Under the pieces are notes generated by a model. That model was given only the letters and a program-made list of their open reading frames with translations, made no database searches and was not told the DNA's origin. A program made the translations under genes and the position numbers. DNA of 31,409 nt from Thermoanaerobacterales bacterium UBA4880 (GTDB lineage: Bacteria; Bacillota; Thermoanaerobacteria; Thermoanaerobacterales; UBA4877), in the NCBI GenBank assembly GCA_002399285.1, contig DHDI01000008.1, positions 1 through 31,409 on the forward strand, given 5' to 3'. This document shows, one piece after another, positions 1 through 7,742 of this stretch; position 1 is the stretch's first letter; each line of letters opens with the position of its first letter.

Positions 1-1107
1 GTACTGATGGTGGATAAGGAGACCTGGCCTCGTGACAAGGCCTGCGGCGATTTGCAGGCGGCAGCCTCATTTGAAGTCTATAAAGACATGGGTATCTACG
101 ACGAAGCTCTTAAAGCATCTCCCAATCCTAACAGCACACTATACAGATACAGTGGTGTCGATGAAGAGATCGTGATGTTGGATATGGCCAATTTGCCCGC
201 ATACTGTGGCTGGATTACGCCCAGGCGGATAATAGACGATATTGTGCGCCGGGGAGCGATCAGAGGCGGAGCCGACTTCATGGAGGATTTCGAAGTAACC
301 GACCTTATCATTGAGCGCGGCTATGTAAAGGGAGTACGCGGCCTATACAGAGGGAAGCGCATGGACATCAGGGCTGACGCGGTCGTCATAGCCAACGGTT
401 CCCACTCCATGCAGGCACGCCAGGTCGGCGTATTCAACGAGGACCCGGATAAGGTCTTCTATGCGGCACGCGGCTATTTCGAAAACGTCGGCGGCATTGA
501 TATGAAGGCTGTTGAGTTGCACTACCCTGAGGGTTTCTATCCTGCGGGCTATATGTGGGTATTCCCTGAAAATGAAGAACGCAAGGTAGCTAATATAGGC
601 GCGTTTATTACTCAAAGATCCTTGATTAAGAGCGGTATGAGGTTGGAGGACTTTTTCCCATGGTGGCGTGACAACACCAAGATCGGCAAGGAACGTCTGG
701 GTCAGGCCCGGCTGCTCGGTGAGATCAAAGGTTGGAAAATACCTTCATGCTACAAGGCCGGAGATAATGTGGTCAACGGTGCTATTTTAGTGGGAGATGC
801 GGGCAATGCAATTGAGTCTTCCGGTGGCGGCGGTTATTCACTGGCGATAAATACGGGGAAAATAGCCGCAGAGGTCTTGGCCAAGGCTTTGGCGGAAGGT
901 GATGTTTCTAAAGAGAGGTTATTGGAACACAACCGGCTGGTTAGTAAGAACCTTGATCCAATTTATCAACAGTGTAAAGATATTAGGGATTCTTTGTATA
1001 GTACACCTGAACGATTTAGTAATTTTTTGAAAACGGCCAAGGCAACGCCGGGGTATCCGGATGCTGCACGTGTGTTTGCAGCTTTGGGTGCAGCCCCGCA
1101 AGCATAA
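1..1107 (+). CDS. FAD-dependent oxidoreductase, geranylgeranyl reductase family (5' truncated)
   Basis: The frame is open from the first bases of the window, so the start and the N-terminal FAD-binding GxGxxG segment lie upstream; an internal ATG at 7 is not the real start. Visible family features are the DKxxxPRDKxCGD-like segment near the left edge (VDKETWPRDKACGD), a mid-protein GWIxPRRxxD-like stretch, and the second FAD motif GDAGNAIESSGGGGYSLAI about 100 residues from the C-terminus. Members reduce prenyl double bonds (archaeal digeranylgeranylglycerophospholipid reductase, plant ChlP) or act as less defined flavoproteins in anaerobic bacteria. The substrate here cannot be told from sequence. 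A factor-independent terminator follows about 175 bases downstream. The family assignment is firm; the function is open. Confidence 0.8.
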   Translation, partial: VLMVDKETWPRDKACGDLQAAASFEVYKDMGIYDEALKASPNPNSTLYRYSGVDEEIVMLDMANLPAYCGWITPRRIIDDIVRRGAIRGGADFMEDFEVTDLIIERGYVKGVRGLYRGKRMDIRADAVVIANGSHSMQARQVGVFNEDPDKVFYAARGYFENVGGIDMKAVELHYPEGFYPAGYMWVFPENEERKVANIGAFITQRSLIKSGMRLEDFFPWWRDNTKIGKERLGQARLLGEIKGWKIPSCYKAGDNVVNGAILVGDAGNAIESSGGGGYSLAINTGKIAAEVLAKALAEGDVSKERLLEHNRLVSKNLDPIYQQCKDIRDSLYSTPERFSNFLKTAKATPGYPDAARVFAALGAAPQA

Positions 1108-1413
1108 CAAAAATGAAACACAAGTGGACGGTTCTTTTGCACAATTTTGGCCGTAAAGATATGTCTCCTGTCGGCAATATAAATGTCGGGCGTTGTGGAT
1201 CTAAACCGCATTATCTTCTTATGCAGTGATCAAAGGCGATCCAATAGCTGACATATACAGGCTGATATTGCAATTCCTATGCTCTTGGGATTTTATTCTC
1301 AAGGGCTTTTATTTTTTTGCCTGAGATCCTTACCTACATCAAAATCTGCGTTGTAAACTGCATACATATTAAATACCTCTGATTCATATGGTTTTTCTAA
1401 AGGAGGTATCCGG
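1108..1413. other. Intergenic region, 306 bases
   Basis: I see no supported coding sequence here. It holds a terminator (1282-1319), a possible sigma-E-type -10 box CATACATATT at 1361-1370 upstream of spmA with only a poor -35 match, and the strong Shine-Dalgarno AAAGGAGGT at 1399-1407. The stretch 1108-1281 shows nothing I can identify. Confidence 0.6.
1282..1319 (+). terminator. Factor-independent terminator after the flavoprotein gene
   Basis: Stem CTCTTGGGA (1282-1290) pairs with TCTCAAGGG (1297-1305), nine pairs including two G-U, with loop TTTTAT, followed by CTTTTATTTTTTT. It separates the flavoprotein transcript from spmA. Confidence 0.75.
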
Positions 1414-2004
1414 ATGGTAAACTATTTCTGGTTTGCCCTTATCGGAATAAGCGTCGTGGTGGGTGTGATTAACGGCAGAGTGGATCTTTTAAACCAGGCC
1501 ATTATAGACAGCGCAAAGGATGCGGTGGAGATCGCTATAGGTCTTATCGGCATCATGAGCCTGTGGCTTGGAATAATGAAGATAGCGGAGCGCGCCGGAC
1601 TTAACAAGGCGCTTTCACGGGTGATCTCTCCCATACTGCGGCCGCTCTTTGGGGGGCTTGACAAAAACGGCCGGGCCATGGGCGCCATAATAATGAATCT
1701 CTCCGCCAATATGCTGGGCCTGGGTAATGCGGCGACTCCCATGGGCATAAAGGCGATGGAGGAGCTGGAAAAGCTGAATCCGAATAAGGGTACGGCCTCC
1801 GACGCCATGTGCATGTTTCTTGTGCTCAATACGGAATGCGTACAGTTTATACCCACCACAATGATAGCCGTGAGGGCGGCGGAGGGTTCTAATGACCCGG
1901 CTGCGATCTTCGCGCCCATACTGCTGTCGTCTGTTGCAGCGGCGGTCATATCGATCATAGCCGCTGTTTTTATACGTAAAGCATACCGGAGATTTGAGGT
2001 ATGA
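1414..2004 (+). CDS. spmA: Spore maturation protein A
   Basis: SpmA is a membrane protein of the nucleoside-recognition (Gate) superfamily. With SpmB it is needed for normal spore-core dehydration in Bacillus and Clostridium; its transported substrate is unknown. The 196-residue length is typical. The protein has an N-terminal hydrophobic helix, further membrane segments, and the family-typical stretches NLSANMLGLGNAATPMGIKA and LNTECVQFIPTT. The ATG at 1414 follows an excellent Shine-Dalgarno (AAAGGAGGT, spacing 6). The stop overlaps the spmB start by four bases (ATGA), so the pair is translationally coupled. A CATACATATT box 44-53 bases upstream could be part of a mother-cell sigma-E promoter, which would fit known spmAB regulation, but the -35 is weak. 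Confidence 0.95.
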   Translation: MVNYFWFALIGISVVVGVINGRVDLLNQAIIDSAKDAVEIAIGLIGIMSLWLGIMKIAERAGLNKALSRVISPILRPLFGGLDKNGRAMGAIIMNLSANMLGLGNAATPMGIKAMEELEKLNPNKGTASDAMCMFLVLNTECVQFIPTTMIAVRAAEGSNDPAAIFAPILLSSVAAAVISIIAAVFIRKAYRRFEV

Positions 2005-2525
2005 GCGGCCTCTCTAGGTACGTCATACCTGCTCTTATCCTGCTGATACCGTTTATAGGGCTTGCCAGGGGGGTGAAGGTCTACGAGGTGTTTGTCGAGG
2101 GAGCGAAGGACGGCGTAAGGACCGTGGTAAATATACTTCCTTACCTTATAGCCATGATGCTGGCCGTAAATATGTTCAGGGCTTCCGGCGCCATGGACAT
2201 GATAGTAAATACGCTGGGGAGGTTTACATCCGCCATAGGGCTGCCCGCCGAGGTACTGCCGCTGGCCATACTGAGGCCGCTGTCCGGGGGAGCGTCTTTG
2301 GGAGTGGCGGTGGGGCTTATCAGGGAATATGGTCCCGATTCCTACATAGGGGTGCTGTCGTCGATGATATATGGATCTTCGGAGGCCACTTTATATGTGC
2401 TGTCGGTGTATTTCGGCTCCGTGGGGATAAAGAAGATGAGGTACGCGCTGATCGCCGGCCTGGCCGCCGACATTATAGGCATATTGGTCTCCTGTTTCGC
2501 GGCTGGTTTGATCTTTGGGAAATAG
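2001..2525 (+). CDS. spmB: Spore maturation protein B
   Basis: Second half of the SpmA/SpmB pair, also a Gate-domain membrane protein, 174 residues as expected. The stretches RPLSGGASLGV and YGSSEATLYVLSVYFGSVGIKK are diagnostic of SpmB. Several hydrophobic segments indicate an integral membrane protein, in the mother cell or forespore membrane by analogy with Bacillus subtilis. The start ATG at 2001 overlaps the spmA stop by four bases. No terminator was found downstream; the fumarase promoter begins only about 24 bases after the stop, so read-through into the next operon is possible. Confidence 0.95.
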   Translation: MSGLSRYVIPALILLIPFIGLARGVKVYEVFVEGAKDGVRTVVNILPYLIAMMLAVNMFRASGAMDMIVNTLGRFTSAIGLPAEVLPLAILRPLSGGASLGVAVGLIREYGPDSYIGVLSSMIYGSSEATLYVLSVYFGSVGIKKMRYALIAGLAADIIGILVSCFAAGLIFGK

Positions 2526-2548
2526 CGGCCGCAAAGCCATAATAATGA

Positions 2549-2577
2549 TTGAAGAAAATGGTACCCTGTGATATATT
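2549..2577 (+). promoter_or_regulatory. Candidate sigma-A promoter with extended -10, fumarase operon
   Basis: TTGAAG (2549-2554), 17-base spacer, then TGATATATT with TATATT at 2572-2577 and an extended TG motif. Transcription from here would start only about 16 bases before the start codon at 2601, leaving a very short leader. An AT-only hairpin (ATATATT/AATATAT, 2571-2587) overlaps the -10 region. Confidence 0.55.
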
Positions 2578-2600
2578 AATAATATATGAGGTGGTGTAGG

Positions 2601-3443
2601 ATGATTCGCGCGGATGAGATAGCGGGCGCGGCTCTACGGCTGTGCATAGAGGCCAACAGTATACTCCCCGACGACGTCATGGCGTCGCTTACAAAAGCTG
2701 CGGATATAGAGGAGTCGGAACTGGGGAAAGATATACTCAAGGAGATCATAGACAATGATATCATTGCCTGCCGCGAGAATGTGCCCATGTGCCAGGACAC
2801 GGGAATGACCACCGTGTTTGTGGAGTTGGGCCAGGATGCGCGGATCGTGGGCGGAAACCTTATGGATGCCATAAATTTGGGCGTCGCCGCGGGATATAAG
2901 GCGGGATACCTGAGGAAGTCCGTGGACGCGGAACCGCTCTTCGACAGGGTAAATACCGGGGATAATACCCCGGCCATTGTGCATGTAGACATAGTGCCCG
3001 GGGATAAACTGCATATGGAGATAGTCCCCAAAGGGGCGGGAAGCGAAAACATGTGCGCTTTGAAGATGCTTAAGCCTGCCGACGGCGTTGAGGGAGTAAA
3101 GAAGTTCGTCCTGGATACTGTGAAGAGCGCCGGAGGCAATCCCTGTCCTCCCGTCATAGTGGGGGTCGGCGTGGGAGGCAACTTCGAGGCGGTGGCTCTC
3201 ATGGCAAAGAAGGCTCTATTGAGAAGAGTCGGGAGCAGGAACAGCGACCCGCGGTATGCGGCCTTGGAAGAGGAGCTTCTGGACATGATAAATGCGACGG
3301 GCATCGGTCCGCAGGGTCTGGGCGGCAGGGTCACGGCTTTGGACGTACACGTGGACTACATGGCCGTACATATAGCGTCTTTGCCTGCGGCCTGCGCCAT
3401 TCAGTGCCATGCGGCGCGGCACAAGGGAGTGACTCTGGGATGA
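2601..3443 (+). CDS. Class I fumarate hydratase, alpha subunit (TtdA-like)
   Basis: Oxygen-sensitive [4Fe-4S] hydro-lyase subunit that interconverts fumarate and malate. The two-subunit class I enzymes also include L(+)-tartrate dehydratase, and sequence reading alone cannot fully exclude that. Family features are VPMCQDTGMTTVF (cluster Cys about residue 64), GAGSENM, GGNPCPPVIVGVGVGGNFE and a C-terminal QCHAARH, giving three candidate cluster cysteines. I chose ATG 2601 over the in-frame ATG 2586 because GAGGTGG sits 6 bases before it and the protein then begins MIRADEI, giving the usual length of about 280 residues. The gene overlaps the beta subunit by four bases. Confidence 0.92.
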   Translation: MIRADEIAGAALRLCIEANSILPDDVMASLTKAADIEESELGKDILKEIIDNDIIACRENVPMCQDTGMTTVFVELGQDARIVGGNLMDAINLGVAAGYKAGYLRKSVDAEPLFDRVNTGDNTPAIVHVDIVPGDKLHMEIVPKGAGSENMCALKMLKPADGVEGVKKFVLDTVKSAGGNPCPPVIVGVGVGGNFEAVALMAKKALLRRVGSRNSDPRYAALEEELLDMINATGIGPQGLGGRVTALDVHVDYMAVHIASLPAACAIQCHAARHKGVTLG

Positions 3444-3997
3444 AGGATATTTACATAGAGACGCCTTTTGACGACCAGACGGTGATGCAGCTTAAGGCCG
3501 GCGACAAGGTATATATTTCCGGAGTCGTATATACTGCCAGGGATGCTGCTCACGAGAGGATGATGAAACTGATAAGCGATGGGAAGCCGCTTCCCTTTGA
3601 TATAGAGGGCCAGGCCATATACTATGCCGGACCGGCGCCCGCCGCGCCCGGTCATGTGATAGGCCCGGCCGGTCCCACCACCAGCGGCAGGATGGACGTC
3701 TATACGCCGGCGCTTATAGAGAGAGGCCTCAAATGCATGATAGGCAAGGGCGGAAGGTCAAAGACAGTCGTAGACTCCATGAAGAAAAATACGGCGGTCT
3801 ACATGGCGGCCGTAGGAGGAGCAGGAGCCAAGATAGCTCGCTGTGTTAAAGAGAGCAGCATCGTTGCCTTTGGGGATCTGAGCCCGGAGGCTATATACAA
3901 ACTTATAGTCGAGGAATTTCCTGCGATCGTAGCCATAGACTGCTATGGCAATGATCAATACCAAACGGGAATAAAGATATATGGGAGGAATCAATGA
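3440..3997 (+). CDS. Class I fumarate hydratase, beta subunit (TtdB-like)
   Basis: Partner subunit that completes the active site of the two-component class I fumarase; 185 residues, matching the family. Recognisable parts are the IETPFDDQ N-terminus, GDKVYISGVVYTARDAAHERM, GPTTSGRMDVYTP, MIGKGGRS and a final ECF-like DCYGNDQY stretch. ATG 3440 overlaps the alpha stop (ATGA), with AGGGAG about ten bases upstream. The twelve residues of open frame before it are not family-like, so this start is preferred. The gene overlaps the next one, arguing for one transcript of three genes. Confidence 0.92.
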   Translation: MKDIYIETPFDDQTVMQLKAGDKVYISGVVYTARDAAHERMMKLISDGKPLPFDIEGQAIYYAGPAPAAPGHVIGPAGPTTSGRMDVYTPALIERGLKCMIGKGGRSKTVVDSMKKNTAVYMAAVGGAGAKIARCVKESSIVAFGDLSPEAIYKLIVEEFPAIVAIDCYGNDQYQTGIKIYGRNQ

Positions 3998-4743
3998 TGA
4001 AAAAGTGGATCGTTCCTATCGTTGCTGTTTTGATCGCAGTAATGATCATACCTGCTTTTGCGGCATCATCTCAGGATGAGAACCAAAAGCAGGGCTTTAT
4101 AAACATAGATGTCAGAAAACCGGCGTTTTATCCTCCGGGGAGGGCAGTCTTTACATCGCCGGAGGACTACGCATATGCTTTCTTTGACGCCATGTACTAT
4201 GCCGGCGCATCAAAAGAGGGCGACGCTAAGGAACCCTATGAGTATGCCTATGGGCTGCTCAGCGATACATATAAAGCCGGTCAGGATTTTAATGATTTTG
4301 CCAAGTCATGGGGAAACACTGCGAACGTATCCCTTATAAAGCTGATGCCGTCAGGCTATGAAAAGACTGGACAGTCCGCCTGCCCTAAATATTTTTATGA
4401 GACTGTAAATACGGAGATGGATGGAGATAAAAGCAGTCTTGTCATATATAATGGATTTATCACGTTGGAAAAGTATGAGTCGGGGTATAGGATAGGCAGC
4501 ATTACAAAAGAGCCCGAGGACATGGCTTCCTATACGAGGGCGGGCAATGCGGTCACGGAGGACCCTTACTATAAGGCGCTGACCTTCATGGGCAATCCGG
4601 GGGACTATAAGGCTTCGGAGGTCAGTAAGTTTACCGTGCTGGAAGGCGACCAGGCCACGGTGAAACTGGCCGGCCGGGCCATACACCTCGCAAAGCTCAC
4701 GAATAATACGTGGAAGATACTATACTGGGAAGACAATAAATAA
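3994..4743 (+). CDS. Secreted protein of unknown function
   Basis: I do not recognise this protein. It is 249 residues with a clear N-terminal signal peptide: MMKKW, a hydrophobic core, and a likely signal peptidase I site after AFA near residue 24. There is no lipobox and no later membrane helix, so export to the cell wall or medium is likely. The mature part has many Tyr and acidic residues, and the layout of helix-rich and strand-rich parts would fit an NTF2-like fold, but that is only an impression. The start at 3994 (or ATG 3997) follows GGGAGG and overlaps the fumarase beta stop. Its place in the fumarase operon gives no functional hint I would trust. Confidence 0.75.
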   Translation: MMKKWIVPIVAVLIAVMIIPAFAASSQDENQKQGFINIDVRKPAFYPPGRAVFTSPEDYAYAFFDAMYYAGASKEGDAKEPYEYAYGLLSDTYKAGQDFNDFAKSWGNTANVSLIKLMPSGYEKTGQSACPKYFYETVNTEMDGDKSSLVIYNGFITLEKYESGYRIGSITKEPEDMASYTRAGNAVTEDPYYKALTFMGNPGDYKASEVSKFTVLEGDQATVKLAGRAIHLAKLTNNTWKILYWEDNK

Positions 4744-4755
4744 ACACAGACCGCG

Positions 4756-4804
4756 CCTGCAAATTGCAGTCACATACGTTTAAGTATACTCCCTTATTTG
4801 CAGG
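4756..4804. repeat. Inverted repeat CCTGCAAAT/ATTTGCAGG
   Basis: CCTGCAAAT (4756-4764) and ATTTGCAGG (4796-4804) form a perfect nine-base inverted repeat around a 31-base centre that itself contains the palindrome AGTATACT. It directly abuts the dispersed repeat copy at 4808-4840, and the two may form one element. Confidence 0.5.
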
Positions 4805-4807
4805 TTT

Positions 4808-4840
4808 GACGCCTTGCCTTGCACGATTTGTCACGGCCTG
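4808..4840 (-). repeat. Dispersed repeat, copy A
   Basis: The reverse complement of these 33 bases matches 7575-7607 at about 29 of 33 positions, including a 15-base perfect core CAGGCCGTGACAAAT. The copies flank metG-tatD in inverted orientation. This copy sits in the leader between the secreted protein gene and metG. Confidence 0.7.
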
Positions 4841-4889
4841 ACAGTTGTATGAATTCAAGAAAAAAACATTACGGAAGGTGAAGATAACA

Positions 4890-6797
4890 GTGGACAAGAA
4901 GACTTACTATATAACTACGCCTATTTACTACCCCAGCGATAGACTTCACATAGGGCATACCTACACTACGGTGGCGGCGGATGCGCTGGCAAGATTCAAG
5001 AGGATGACGGGATACGACGTCATGTTCCTCACGGGTACGGATGAACACGGACAGAAGATACAGAGGATAGCGGAAGAAAAGGACGTCAGCCCAAAGGAAT
5101 ATGTAGACGAAATAGTCGCGGGCATCAAGGCCCTCTGGAAGGTCATGGACATATCCTACGACAAGTTTATAAGGACCACTGATGAAGACCATGAGAAGGC
5201 AGTGCAGATCATCTTCAAGAGGATGTACGATAAGGGTGATATATACAAAGGAGAATATAAGGGCTGGTACTGTACGCAGTGTGAGTCATTCTGGACGGAG
5301 ACACAGTTGGTGGACGGCAAATGCCCAGACTGTGGGAGGACCGTAGAGATGGTGAGCGAAGAGGCATATTTCTTTAAACTCTCCAATTATGCCGACAGGC
5401 TGCTCAAATATTATGAGGACAACCCGAATTTCATACAGCCTGCGTCCAGGAAAAACGAGATGATAAGCTTCATCAAGGCGGGGCTGGAGGATCTGTGCGT
5501 ATCCCGTACCTCTTTTGACTGGGGGATCAAGGTGCCGTTTGATCCCAAACATGTGATCTATGTGTGGATAGACGCACTCTCCAACTATATAACCGCTCTC
5601 GGCTATACCACGGAACACGACGAGGCATACAGGAAATACTGGCCTGCAAACGTGCATTTGGTCGGCAAGGAGATAGTGAGATTTCATACCATCATATGGC
5701 CCGCCATGCTGATGTCGTTGGGCGAACCGCTTCCCGAAAGAGTATTCGGCCATGGCTGGCTGGTTCTGGAAGGGAAGAAGATGTCCAAGTCCAGGGGCAA
5801 TGTGGTGGACCCTCTGCTGCTTGTGGAAAAATACGGCGTGGACGCCATAAGATATTACCTTTTGCGGGAGGTCCCCTTTGGAGCGGACGGAGCTTTTTCC
5901 AACGAGGCCCTTGTCAACAGAATAAATTACGACTTGGCCAATGATCTTGGCAATCTCTTAAACAGGACCGTCAAGATGGTGGAGGATTATTTCGGAGGCG
6001 TAGTCCCACAGGGGGCAGGCGAAGAGGGAACGGACAGGGAGGTCATCGACATGGCGCTTGCCCTGCCGGGGAAAGTCGAAGAGAATATGGACGCCCTCCT
6101 CATAAGCAATGCCCTGATAGAGATATGGAAGTTCGTGGGCAGGATAAACAAGTATATAGACGAGACTGCGCCCTGGGTATTGGCAAGGGATGCGTCTAAG
6201 AGGGACAGGCTGTCTTCGGTTTTGTACAATTGCTGTGAGGCGCTGAGGTTTATAGCGGTGCTGCTGAAACCTTATCTGCCCAATACCTCCTTGAAGATGC
6301 TGGAGCAGATAGGCCTGGCCGACGATGGCAGGGCAACATGGGAATCCTTAGGAGCGTGGGGAGGTATACAGCCCGGTACCAAGGTCGTACGCGGAAACCC
6401 GATATTCCCCAGGATCACCGATGATGCAGTCCCGAAAACAGAGGGCAGGAAACAGGAAACGCAGGAAGATAAGCAGCAGATAACAATAGACGACTTTGCA
6501 AAGGTACAGCTAAAGGTAGCTGAGGTCTTGGAGGCCGAGAAGGTGGAAAAATCCAATAAGCTGCTCAAGTTGAAGCTCAGGGTGGGCAGCGAAGAGAGGA
6601 CCGTGGTCTCCGGCATATCCAAACACTATTCACCGGAGGATATCATAGGTAAGAAGGTGGTGCTTGCCGCCAACCTTAAGCCTACGAAGCTGTTTGGCAT
6701 CGAGTCCCAAGGCATGATACTGGCGGCTTCCGATGAGGATACCCTTACGCTGCTGACGGTGGACAAGGATATAGAGAGCGGCGCCAAGGTCAAATGA
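4890..6797 (+). CDS. metG: Methionyl-tRNA synthetase
   Basis: Charges tRNA-Met and initiator tRNA with methionine in the cytoplasm. Domains in order: class I catalytic fold with HIGH-type motif (LHIGHTYTT, about residues 19-27), a zinc-knuckle insertion (CTQC about residue 128, CPDC about 145), KMSKS at about 297-301 (GKKMSKSRGN), an anticodon-binding helical domain, and a C-terminal EMAP/Trbp111-like tRNA-binding domain (about 530-635, with KVVLAANLKPTKLFGIESQG). I chose GTG 4890 because GGAAGGTG lies nine bases upstream and the protein then begins like its relatives; the in-frame ATG at 4845 lacks a good ribosome site. The gene overlaps tatD by four bases. No T-box leader is visible upstream. 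Confidence 0.97.
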   Translation: MDKKTYYITTPIYYPSDRLHIGHTYTTVAADALARFKRMTGYDVMFLTGTDEHGQKIQRIAEEKDVSPKEYVDEIVAGIKALWKVMDISYDKFIRTTDEDHEKAVQIIFKRMYDKGDIYKGEYKGWYCTQCESFWTETQLVDGKCPDCGRTVEMVSEEAYFFKLSNYADRLLKYYEDNPNFIQPASRKNEMISFIKAGLEDLCVSRTSFDWGIKVPFDPKHVIYVWIDALSNYITALGYTTEHDEAYRKYWPANVHLVGKEIVRFHTIIWPAMLMSLGEPLPERVFGHGWLVLEGKKMSKSRGNVVDPLLLVEKYGVDAIRYYLLREVPFGADGAFSNEALVNRINYDLANDLGNLLNRTVKMVEDYFGGVVPQGAGEEGTDREVIDMALALPGKVEENMDALLISNALIEIWKFVGRINKYIDETAPWVLARDASKRDRLSSVLYNCCEALRFIAVLLKPYLPNTSLKMLEQIGLADDGRATWESLGAWGGIQPGTKVVRGNPIFPRITDDAVPKTEGRKQETQEDKQQITIDDFAKVQLKVAEVLEAEKVEKSNKLLKLKLRVGSEERTVVSGISKHYSPEDIIGKKVVLAANLKPTKLFGIESQGMILAASDEDTLTLLTVDKDIESGAKVK

Positions 6798-7543
6798 TAG
6801 ACACCCATGCCCATCTGAACGACGAAGATTTTAAGGACGACGTGGACGCCGTTATAGCGAGGGCCAAGGAAAATGGAATTACCGCCGTTATCGTGCCGGG
6901 ATCGGATATCGCCACGTCGCGGCGGGCAATAGGCCTGGCCGAAAGGTACGGCATGGTCTATCCGGCATTGGGCATCCATCCCCAGGATGCCGAGGGAGAA
7001 AATCTGGATGCGCTCTATGATATGATATCGGAACATAGACCGGTCGCCATAGGGGAGATAGGGCTTGACTATTACTATGATTCCTGTCCCAAGGAGATCC
7101 AGAAGGCTGCTTTCAGGAAACAGATAAGAATGGCGAAGAGATTTGACCTGCCCATTATTGTGCACATCAGGGATGCCTTTGATGATGCATATGCAATAAT
7201 GTCTGAGGAGGGTGTGGAGAAAGGCGTCGTTCACTGCTTTTCCGAAGGGGTGGGGGAGCTTGAGAAGGTATTAGCTCTTGGCCTCCATGTATCCTTTACC
7301 GGAATGATAACCTTTAAAAAGGTTTCGAGCGGTTTATTGGAGGCTGTGGCCGCCGTACCATCCGACAGGTATATGATAGAGACGGACAGTCCTTATCTTG
7401 CACCCGTGCCGTACAGGGGCAGGCGGAACGAACCGTCGTATGTGGCGGAGGTCGCTCGGAAAGTATCGGAAGTAAGGCAAATTACTGTAGATGAGGTATC
7501 GCGGGAGACAGACGAAAATGCGCGCAGGTTTTTCGGATTATAG
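6794..7543 (+). CDS. tatD: TatD family metal-dependent hydrolase (YabD)
   Basis: Member of the TatD group of amidohydrolase-superfamily enzymes, reported as 3'-5' DNA/RNA exonucleases; 249 residues is typical. The metal ligands are visible: HxH near the N-terminus (MIDTHAHLND), the Glu of GEIGLDYYYD, His in IVHIRDA and VVHCFSEG, and the Asp of ETDSPYLAP. The start overlaps the metG stop (ATGA), the same gene pair as metS-yabD in Bacillus subtilis, where ksgA and yabE also follow, as here. A terminator-like hairpin lies about 115 bases downstream. Confidence 0.95.
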   Translation: MIDTHAHLNDEDFKDDVDAVIARAKENGITAVIVPGSDIATSRRAIGLAERYGMVYPALGIHPQDAEGENLDALYDMISEHRPVAIGEIGLDYYYDSCPKEIQKAAFRKQIRMAKRFDLPIIVHIRDAFDDAYAIMSEEGVEKGVVHCFSEGVGELEKVLALGLHVSFTGMITFKKVSSGLLEAVAAVPSDRYMIETDSPYLAPVPYRGRRNEPSYVAEVARKVSEVRQITVDEVSRETDENARRFFGL

Positions 7544-7574
7544 ATTGCAAACGGCGGCTTTGTCTATGACGTGG

Positions 7575-7607
7575 CAGGCCGTGACAAATAATGCAGGGCA
7601 AGGCGAC
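7575..7607 (+). repeat. Dispersed repeat, copy B
   Basis: Inverted partner of 4808-4840, starting with the shared core CAGGCCGTGACAAAT and continuing through GGCAAGGCG with four mismatches. It lies directly after tatD and is followed at once by the two overlapping hairpins at 7611-7640. The 14-mer GGCAGGCCGTGACA recurs a third time at the end of ksgA (10228-10241). Confidence 0.7.
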
Positions 7608-7610
7608 AGG

Positions 7611-7640
7611 CGAAATTGCCGTGCAATTTCGCAATTGCAC
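7611..7640 (+). other. Two overlapping, mutually exclusive hairpins
   Basis: CGAAATTG (7611-7618) pairs with CAATTTCG (7624-7631), and GTGCAATT (7621-7628) pairs with AATTGCAC (7633-7640). Each stem is eight perfect pairs, and they share bases 7621-7631, so only one can form at a time. They sit between the repeat copy and the terminator. Confidence 0.6.
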
Positions 7641-7658
7641 GAGATTGGCGTGGTCTGA

Positions 7659-7690
7659 GGTGAGGGATTATTTCCTCACCATTTTATTTT
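7659..7690 (+). terminator. Likely terminator of the metG-tatD operon
   Basis: GGTGAGG (7659-7665) pairs with CCTCACC (7674-7680) around an eight-base loop, followed by ATTTTATTTT. The tail is interrupted by A residues, so it may be moderate in strength. Its 3' arm overlaps the candidate -35 of the next gene's sigma-K promoter. Confidence 0.6.
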
Positions 7691-7705
7691 ATATAACATA
7701 TAGTA
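7678..7705 (+). promoter_or_regulatory. Candidate sigma-K promoter of the Cys-rich protein gene
   Basis: The -10 CATATAGTA (7697-7705) fits CATAnnnTA exactly, and cACc (AC at 7678-7679) lies 17 bases upstream, matching the known mACm -35 and 16-17 base spacing of late mother-cell promoters. A start near 7712 leaves a leader of about 30 bases with GGAGGTG at 7727-7733. Confidence 0.55.
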
Positions 7706-7742
7706 TTGTATAACGTATATGAAGTTGGAGGTGTAAATATAT

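Noticed and set aside
2576..3334. Minus-strand open frame of 252 codons over the fumarase alpha gene
   Set aside because: It lies fully opposite a well-supported gene, has no ribosome site and an unnatural Ser/Pro composition.
4744..4889. T-box leader of metG
   Set aside because: No antiterminator box, specifier stem or terminator is visible. The region is occupied by the dispersed repeat and an inverted repeat.
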